Shown: one piece after another, positions 57,461 through 64,000 of the stretch
How positions within the stretch are numbered: position 1 is the stretch's first letter
Layout: the number at the start of each line of letters is the position of its first letter
NCBI GenBank assembly: GCA_002633025.1
Contig: NMRB01001957.1
Span: 1-64,000, forward strand
DNA length: 64,000 nt
DNA from: Notospermus geniculatus
Taxonomy: Eukaryota > Nemertea > Pilidiophora > Heteronemertea > Lineidae
Direction: 5' to 3'
The notes under the pieces: model-generated
The model's input: only the letters and a program-made list of their open reading frames with translations
The model's database searches: none
What the model was told of the DNA's origin: nothing
Position numbers and translations under genes: made by a program

Positions 57461-57766
57461 ATCGATATGTGACACAGCCGCCATGTTCGACTCGGATACC
57501 AGTGCTGCCACCTGAGAAACTCGGCTAATGCGCTGCCGATTCTCCACGGTGCAATATGGCGAGCCTTTGTTTAATAGCGCTTTGGCCATGAGGTTCATAG
57601 CTTGAATATTATTCAAGGCATCAGCGAGTTTCTCGCCTGACTGGTCCTTCCGATGAACGTCATCAGAGGACTGCTTGTTATTAGATGAGGAGCCTGCTTC
57701 AGGCCTATCATCCCCATCAAAGAGGAGCTTCTCCTCATTATCAATGTCTAAATCTAAATCCGCCAT
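57461..57766 (-). CDS. ORF of about 100 codons, unrecognised, cut at an N
   Basis: The ORF starts at an ATG in good context (AAGAATGGC) and opens MADLDLDIDNEEKLLFDGD, an acidic N-terminus, followed by a serine/asparagine/glutamine-rich stretch and a more helical segment with ALNNIQAMNLMAKALLNKG. Codon use is varied and coding-like. The frame is open from 57766 down to the single N at 57459, where the sequence passes into truncated repeat B9, so the true 3' end is unknown. It lies in the 1.1 kb segment between two inverted, equally truncated B copies (57205-57458 and 58576-58825). I recognise no domain. It could be a first exon of a host gene or a gag/ORF1-like frame of a mobile element. Confidence 0.45.
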
Positions 57767-58030
57767 TCTTCAAGAAGTAGTCCAAAAATTGTAACAAAAT
57801 GAGCGTATTCAACTGAATCACTAAATGTACAAACACACATATGCAGCCCAGAATATGGCCAGAGAAATTATCTTGCTTCTGAAAAGGACGGAAGCCAGAT
57901 GCACACTGAGGACCAGCTAGTATGTGCTATCTCATGGGATACCGGAGTGACCTAGATTGCCTGATGAGATAGAATCTACCTCGGGTTCAACTTGCATATC
58001 ATCAGCTTCGCCATTTTCAGGATAACCTAT

Positions 58031-58196
58031 GGGTCATATTCATAAAGCGGTTCTATCATTAGAACCGTCTTAGGCCAGTTCCACGTGTACTTGTGGGGTC
58101 GAATTCATAAAGCAGGTCTATCGTTAGAACCGTCTTAGGCCGGTTCCAGGTATCGTCCACCACTGTACTTGGAACAGGCCTAAGACTTTACTCCCT
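58031..58196. repeat. Related half-palindromes GGGTC-TATTCATAAAGC
   Basis: GGGTCATATTCATAAAGCGG and GGGTCGAATTCATAAAGCAG start two similar segments, with GTTCCA-GTACTTG and CTTAGGCC inverted later. The termini are like those of element E. Confidence 0.55.
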
Positions 58197-58575
58197 CCAC
58201 CAGTTGAGATTTCATCACTTCATCCTTTTCATTTTCAAATTTGGGATCCATCTGCTCCATCCTCCTATATAGCCTACTCAGTGCATGTGAGAATGGGGCT
58301 ATCCAGAATATACTTCAACCGCTCGATAATAGGGGTGAGTTTCATTGTTTATCAGTTCTTTGGGAAGTTTGACCTTGACCTCTGACCTTGACCTTGACCT
58401 ATGATCATCAGGGTTATAACATACATGTAATCGAAATTGGCATCCTAAATAACTTAAATATGGGTTTTATCAGGAATAAATAACACCAGGAATGTACAAC
58501 TACGATTTGCCCAATTTCGGCCTACCTTTCTCTTCCATTTTCATGTGAAATATGTTCGTGAGCAGCAATTGCTCT

Positions 58576-58825
58576 AGTGCGTCTTTCAGCATATCATGTA
58601 AGACCGAGAGAGTTATGGCGCATCTTGAATTTTTAAATTTCCACTTCGTATCTACGAAGTGGAAACAAAAGATAAATTTCAAAGTTTAATACACAGCGTA
58701 CATGTAACTCTATCGGTCTAACGTCGATATTATGTGGTAGTAACCATCTCCTGAAATACGTCGTGGAAATGAAGTCCAATTTCGTATTTCGTACTTTGTG
58801 TTTCGTCAGATTAGCGAAACCTCAC
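58576..58825. mobile_element. Family B, copy 10, inverted and truncated
   Basis: Starts abruptly at AGTGCGTCTTTCAGCATA, includes the central palindrome, ends GCGAAACCTCAC with TA. In its own sense it lacks nearly the same end as copy 9. Confidence 0.85.
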
Positions 58826-59715
58826 TATGATAGACAAGGCATGAATTCCAGTGACTACAGGCCTACAGCTATTCAAGAAGAAAGAGGCAAGAGGTAAAAT
58901 ATAGAACCAATTTACCTAATTTTACGACTCCTGATACATCGCTGCCAGCGAATGCAGGTGATGAGCCAACAGCAATCTTCCGGTCATTGGAACCAGTGAC
59001 AACTGATCCCGCATCGCCGTCAACAATAAGGCAAACATATCTCGGTTATTAAGAACGAATATTGCTCGGTCATTCTTCTTGTTATGAGATATCCTGCCAA
59101 ATGTAACGGGCTATTTCTGTGATTTAGAATCAGCCGGCGGCGCCGATGTGTAATTGATTTGTGATGAAGCGTGCGTATATATCTCCTGCACCATATTAGA
59201 CGACTTCTGATATTACAGGGAGTGATGATTGTCTCCCCGGAGCCAGCCTATTTGGACTGGCATTATTAGAAATGAGTTGAGAGGTCTTGTGGTGGCATCA
59301 CTCTCGTAAATTGCGGATGCATCTGTTGTAGCCGTGAGGACAAATATGGACATATAATCTTGGAATACCATCCCTTGTGATTTATTTCGGCAATTGCTTG
59401 GTTCCCAGTTGATAATAGGGAGGTTTCGCAAATCTGACGAAACACGAAGTACGAAATACGAAATTGGACTTAGTTTTCATGACGTAATGAATTTCAGGAC
59501 ATGGTTGGTACCACAAATAGCCTGCTGCAAGAGCTTCTTTTAGCGTATGACGGTACACCGATAGAGTTACGGTGTATATTAAACTTAGAAATTTATCTTT
59601 CGTTTCCACTTCGTAGATACGAAGTGGAAAGTTAAAAATTCAAGATAAACCATGCCTCCCTCGATCTCACATGATATGCTAAAAGACGCACTTGCAGCAG
59701 GGACATTTGTACCAG

Positions 59716-60104
59716 GGCCATGTAGAATTAGCGGAATCAGCAGATCCGGCGGATTTAGCGGATTCTGTAGAAAATTGAATAAAATCTGATAATAAATGGA
59801 AGTTAATTTAGTAATATAATTTTTTCAAGTGTTCTATATGCTGCACAGGTTATAAAGGAAAAGCCGCAACAGCGTCGCGAACGGCAACTGGCCGAACTAT
59901 TCCTGCTGACTATTTTTGTTCCCCTATTTGGATTACCGACTGTAAAAGGTATTTTCGTGGTCCTTAATAATCTGTGGGGCACAACTTATCAAAAATTATA
60001 ATACATAACTTAATTAGTTTCCATTCATCATTGAATTTTATTCAATTTTATACAGAATCCGCTAAATCCGCTAGATCTGCTGATTCCGCTAATTCTACAT
60101 GGCC
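59716..60104. mobile_element. Element C, foldback with 9-bp TSD, nested in B11
   Basis: GGCCATGTAGAATTAGCGGA to TCCGCTAATTCTACATGGCC, arms about 65 bp. TTGTACCAG at 59707-59715 and 60105-60113. Confidence 0.95.
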
Positions 60105-60153
60105 TTGTACCAGGCATCTCCAGAAATACATTAGGTCCTGGAAATGAAGTTGA

Positions 60154-60529
60154 AGATATGTATCATGACTTCATTGTTCACATGCAATGTTTGTAAACAT
60201 GGATGTTTACATTGTGTTATTTTGGACTTTTGGGACGGGCCAACTCAGCATATTGAATAATTTCGGTATCAAAATTATTTCTAGAGGGGCATGCCACCAA
60301 CAAATTACTCATAGGACAAAGAGGGCCGTATTCATAAAGGGTGTTTAAGACTTAGACGCGTGTAGCTTCACTAAATGCACACACTTCCAACATGCATTTG
60401 ACGAAGTTACACGCGTCTAAGTCTTAAACATCCTTTATGAATACGGGCCAGAAAGACTGGACACAAACAAACAAAAAATGTAAATGAACAATGATTTTCG
60501 TGGCCCGCGAAAATACCCGTGATACATCT
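60154..60529. mobile_element. Family D, copy 4, nested in B11
   Basis: AGATATGTATCATGAC to GTGATACATCT. Flanks TTGA (60150-60153) and TTAA (60530-60533), where unfilled B copies read GAAGTTGAATTTCG. Confidence 0.9.
60323..60449. mobile_element. Element E, nested in D4
   Basis: GGGCCGTATTCATAAAGG to CCTTTATGAATACGGGCC, arms about 55 bp, AGA at 60320-60322 and 60450-60452. Other D copies show the unbroken site GACAAAGAAA. Confidence 0.9.
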
Positions 60530-60762
60530 TTAAATTCCGTATTTCTTACTTCCTGTTTTGTTAGATTTGCGAAACTTCACTAATATATTCCCTCCAAGAA
60601 CAATTTAACACGAACTATACGTGCTTCATGACAAACCACAAGTAACCATAAAGGTTATAGCCCTAGGCCCAAGTGTTTATTTCTACCCTCTATACGGGAA
60701 AAATACGTAGTTCTGGACAAACAGCAGAGAGTAACGTATAGCCATAAAAAGAATGTCCCTTA

Positions 60763-60892
60763 GGCTTCCCTTACATAGAAGTATTCGGTATACGAAAGCG
60801 CCGGTTAACAAAGGCATTCCGAGGATTCACCACCGTGAAGCCATTGTAAACCGGCGGTTTCGCATACCGTATACTTCGATGTAAAGGAAGCC
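60763..60892. mobile_element. Element J, TWA-type foldback (GGCTTCCCTTACAT)
   Basis: GGCTTCCCTTACATAGAAGT to ACTTCGATGTAAAGGAAGCC, inner GCGCCGGTTAAC/GTAAACCGGCGG. Flanks TTA and TAA. Confidence 0.8.
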
Positions 60893-60895
60893 TAA

Positions 60896-62100
60896 GTGGG
60901 CTTACTCGAAAATGCGGAATCTCTATTCCGCGGAATGGCGGAATTAACCTCGTTCTCAGGCAATACATGAATAAATATAGCTATAAAATACACACCACTT
61001 ACCCAGTGTAGTCCTGGATACGAGGTTGAAAACTGGTGTCTCAGGGAGCATTCCATACCGCTGTTGCTAAGGTGAATCGGCTGGCGTAGCCCAGAAGCAC
61101 GGCGTCAACCATAGTCAACACCATTGGTGATGACGTCAAAACGTCGTGCCGTGAAGTTTTGGCGACGTCGTCAGTCAAATTGAGGTCGGATTACTTAAGT
61201 ACATTATTCTACACAGGCCGTATGGATTATTCGCTTTGTTTACCCCGGTTTTCAAACCAATCATCCAGCTGCTATAGGCCTACATCAAGAACTATAAGGC
61301 GAGGTAGGTGTCTTTTGAATTTTCATGCGTCAGTGGTTTGCGCCACACTGAAACTTTGAATCGAGAACAAAATGCGGCCATCAGACGGCTGACGGTTGCT
61401 ATAGATCAGTTTAAACTAGGTCATCGTCATGGAGATTTCTGGGAAGCACATGCATGCATTCCATTAGCCGTTTCTATCACTTCATCACTTGTTTTGAACG
61501 ACGGAGGTGAAATTTTAATCGAGGAGCTTTCAACGAAGGATTGCCGAAGGATCGCACAATTTTGTTGTTTTTGGTTCAGGTTGGTTTTTTGCCAAGCCTT
61601 TCGTTGAAACGTGTGAGTCAATTTCAAATCGTTACCAACATGAAAATCAGGCGATATGAAAAAAAACATTCGCCCTTCCGGTATGGTGATGCACGTGGAC
61701 GAGGATCGCGAAATAGGCCTAGGCCTGCTCCATTCTTCACTCGCCCCCTCGCACCTTTCATGCTTTGGTGAGAGAGCGAGGAAACCAGTGAAATTTCCTT
61801 TCCCCTACTCAAACCACACCCTTTCAATTAACGGTTGCCCTGTTGAAATAGCGAACACTCTTAAAAAATTCTCGTTGTACTGACAAGCTGGAACTCGTTC
61901 TCAGAATATGCTTAAATTGACAGGGTCTATCTTCTCAATTGACAAGTTTTTAACTTGTCACCCTCGGAAAAGAGACATCTTATCATTGAAACAACTACAT
62001 CTCGTCATTCAGGCTACACACTAATTAAAAATTATGCGCCAAGATACCGCTATACGGTAGTTACAAGTACTAATAACAGGTACATATGAAAGAAAAACTC
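60896..62100. other. No gene recognised
   Basis: Several 60-100 codon ORFs on both strands overlap one another. None shows a motif or paired splice sites. Confidence 0.4.
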
Positions 62101-62109
62101 TCCCAAAAT

Positions 62110-62196
62110 TCAGGGCCTACGGCGGGATTCGAACCTACGACCTATGAAATGTATAAACTACTAGACATAACCCCTAAACCCTCCTGGCTATTGAGG
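62110..62196 (-). repeat. tRNA-like sequence with perfect B box
   Basis: Minus sense contains GTAGGTTCGAATCCCGCC (B box GGTTCGAATCC), preceded by a poor A-box region (GGTTTAGGGGTTATG). Acceptor ends pair only at the first three positions. Confidence 0.45.
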
Positions 62197-63190
62197 CAAC
62201 GATGGTGACAGCATGCTTAGAGTTCAAGAAATTGAGCGATATGTGAGGGAAGCGCATGCGCAATAATGTCCTGCCACCTGCAACTTATCGCCATAACTAG
62301 AGACCTTGTCTACTGCATAAACTGAGCTCGTCACAGAGATGTGCGACTCGCCATGACAAGTAAATTGTGTCATGAATGACGCAATTCGTCAGGCAGACTA
62401 AAGCATCTCATCCATATTCGCAGACAAGTTGCGATGACAAGAATTTTTTAAGAGTGAAGAACATCGCGAAAAATGCTGCCGAATACTGGCAAAATCCTTC
62501 GCTAACCAATGAAAAGACACTGGCTTCCCAGTTGACAGTCGAAACGGCAAACTGCGCATGCGCGTATTATCCATGGCAATGACCAAATTACAAAGTTAAA
62601 GCTCATCTAGGCACAGTTTGATCACACCTTTTTTAAGTGATCGAAATGTGGCCCAACCCTGTCGTGAATATCAAGATGACAGGTTTTTGGTATGGCCACC
62701 GGCGAGGCAGGCAGGGCTAGTAAAGACCGAAAGCAGTCAAACTGGACAGGTGCAGGAGGTTGGTTTTAGGCCAATGATTCTCTTTTATACCATGATATGA
62801 ACGCATATTTCGGTGACAAATCCTAGCCAGCACAGGAGGGCGTCATAGCATGCATGTACTTCATGGACCGATGTATAGTCTAGATTTTGGGACAATCTGA
62901 AAAACAACGGGAATAATGCATGCTCCCATTCCGTCTGTTCCGCGGAATGTTCATTCCGTTCCGCATTATCGAGTAAGCCCATGATGCATTAGGGAGAATT
63001 TAGAAAGCAATCGAACAAAACTGCTAAAAAAGCGAAATATTTTTGTGACCACAACAAACTCCTCTTCACAAAATCAACCACCTGTTGCATCAGGATATGG
63101 TATCCTCTATCATGCTACATTCGTGCTAAATTTCAAGACAAAACAAATCTCTAAGTGTGACTTGATTGAGTCAATTTCCAGCATTATTAT
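62197..63190. other. No gene or repeat recognised
   Basis: This stretch lies downstream of the minus-strand gene fragment and is probably intronic if that gene continues leftwards. Confidence 0.35.
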
Positions 63191-63253
63191 ATTGATGTTC
63201 AGAATTATATTTTTATCACAAACTATCATCAGCCTGCAGGTCACATGTCAGAA

Positions 63254-63254
63254 N
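63254..63254. other. Single N inside a 47-bp direct repeat
   Basis: The 46-47 bases on either side of this N (starting TATTTTTATCACAAACTATC) are the same sequence repeated. A real tandem duplication or an assembly join artefact would both look like this. Confidence 0.7.
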
Positions 63255-63499
63255 TATTTTTATCACAAACTATCATCAGCCTGCAGGTCACATGTCAGAA
63301 AAAATATCAAGATTATGTCAACAGATTATGTTCATGTTTTCTACATTAATATGTTCAGAAATATATTATTATTACAAATTATCACAGCCTTTACTATTTT
63401 CACAAATAACCATCTACATGTACAGTATATTTATTTCTGGAATTCCTGAAAGCTGATGCAATGCAAACATAGCAAAGGAAAAGAAATTTTACCACTTAC

Positions 63500-64000
63500 C
63501 TGCCACGATATGAAACGCTTTTCCTTTGGAGAAGTCAGTGAAAAATCTGCAACTGGAAACCAATAGACATTGCAAGAGCAACTGAGTGACAAGAAGACAT
63601 TCAACAGTAATAAAACGGGGATAAACAGTCCCTTTACAAATGCAAGGCAGCTGGGTAGGTGATCAGAATAGGTGCCACCTTCACGCCATCTAGGAACAAA
63701 AAGTGAAACTACTGTAGGTGGGTGTGAAGGTTGTAGTTCTGTAAGCTTACATCAGATGGCTATACTGTTGCCATGCAGATCAGAAGTTCGCTTTATTCTG
63801 TGTTCAAACAGAGAACTTACAATCATGCCTTAAAGTGTCCATCCAAGTCCTGAAGAACTCGAATCCATCATCTATACTTCGGAGAACTTCTGATTGGTCC
63901 GCATCATGTATTCTCCCATCGTAGCCACTTTTCAAAAATCCTAACTCAAAGAGTTTGTTGCATGCATTGAGATAACTGTGTGCTGCCAAAACCGCCTCCT
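63500..64000 (-). CDS. Partial spliced gene, two consecutive exons, function unrecognised
   Basis: The first visible exon runs from the window edge (64000) down to 63821 and ends exactly at a consensus donor (GTAAGT, 63820-63815). It reads in one open frame containing HSYLNACNKLFELGF and later DDGFEFFRTWMDTLRHD. A 268-base intron (63553-63820) ends in a pyrimidine-rich TTTCCAG acceptor. The next exon is 63552-63500. One base carried from the first exon completes its first codon, and it then reads FADFSLTSPKEKRFISWQ up to a second consensus donor (GTAAGT). Two matched donors, an acceptor and a preserved frame over 78 codons argue for real coding sequence. The 5' part lies beyond the window. 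I could not place a following exon in the 2.5 kb below 63500, so the next intron may be long. No motif identifies the family. A host gene or the C-terminal part of a mobile-element protein are both possible. Confidence 0.7.

Larger units (their letters stand above)
59418..60580. mobile_element. Family B, copy 11, host of a three-element nest
   Basis: GGGAGGTTTCGCAAATC at 59418 and TTTGCGAAACTTCAC ending 60580, TA on both sides. After removing C, D4 and one TSD copy each, 385 bp remains, the normal B length. Confidence 0.9.

Overview
This 64 kb window looks like nuclear DNA from a repeat-rich animal genome, most likely a marine invertebrate deuterostome or lophotrochozoan; I cannot name the species. 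The reasons are the absence of long or closely packed reading frames, two short exons with canonical GT-AG borders, a decayed Tc1/mariner transposase, tRNA-derived SINEs with intact Pol III A and B boxes, frequent ACATGTAC words, and dozens of palindromic non-autonomous transposons. A run of 40 N and five isolated N mark assembly joins or ambiguities.

Protein-coding content is very small. At the right edge (63500-64000, minus strand) two consecutive exons of an unrecognised gene are joined by a 268-base intron, and the gene continues beyond the window. At 57461-57766 (minus) an ORF of about 100 codons with coding-like composition is cut off at an N. At 46002-46562 an internally deleted mariner-like element keeps both TIRs, its TA duplication and a frameshifted C-terminal piece of transposase. 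Almost all other open frames are chance readings through palindromic repeats.

The rest is a layered deposit of mobile elements. Grouped by terminal sequence and target-site duplication (TSD) that I could read directly, they are: (1) TA-TSD foldbacks ending GGGAGGTTT (families B, F, G; B has eleven copies) plus other TA elements (T, Y, BB); (2) TTAA-TSD elements (D, N and relatives); (3) a TWA-TSD superfamily beginning (A)GGCC or a near variant (K, L, M, Z, J, DD, FF, GG) whose interiors are unrelated to one another; (4) 9-bp-TSD elements (C, U and a 101-bp insert in N1); (5) 5-bp-TSD elements beginning CAG (S, KK); (6) an odd palindromic family H flanked by 14-19 bp direct repeats with a conserved asymmetric tail; (7) tRNA-derived SINEs. 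Family letters are local labels for this report.

Layout: 0.2-3 kb mixed foldbacks; 4-6.3 kb H, D, M and a self-nested L; 6.7-7.2 kb a minisatellite interrupted by KK; 7.6-9.4 kb three B copies and one A; 10.4-12.5 kb I, H, B and a palindrome; 13-19.4 kb B copies, a GG element holding two L copies, N and H; 20-31.7 kb dispersed repeats, H, S, tRNA-like copies and an 86-bp satellite; 32-36 kb foldbacks; 36.6-41.4 kb a direct segmental duplication; 41.6-52.2 kb AA copies, T, the mariner fossil, FF, H, U, V and W; 52.7-60.6 kb dense nests, including a four-element nest at 59418-60580 in which the insertion order can be resolved; 60.8-63.2 kb mostly unassigned; then the gene fragment. No rRNA operon, CRISPR array, bacterial-type operon or complete host gene was seen.
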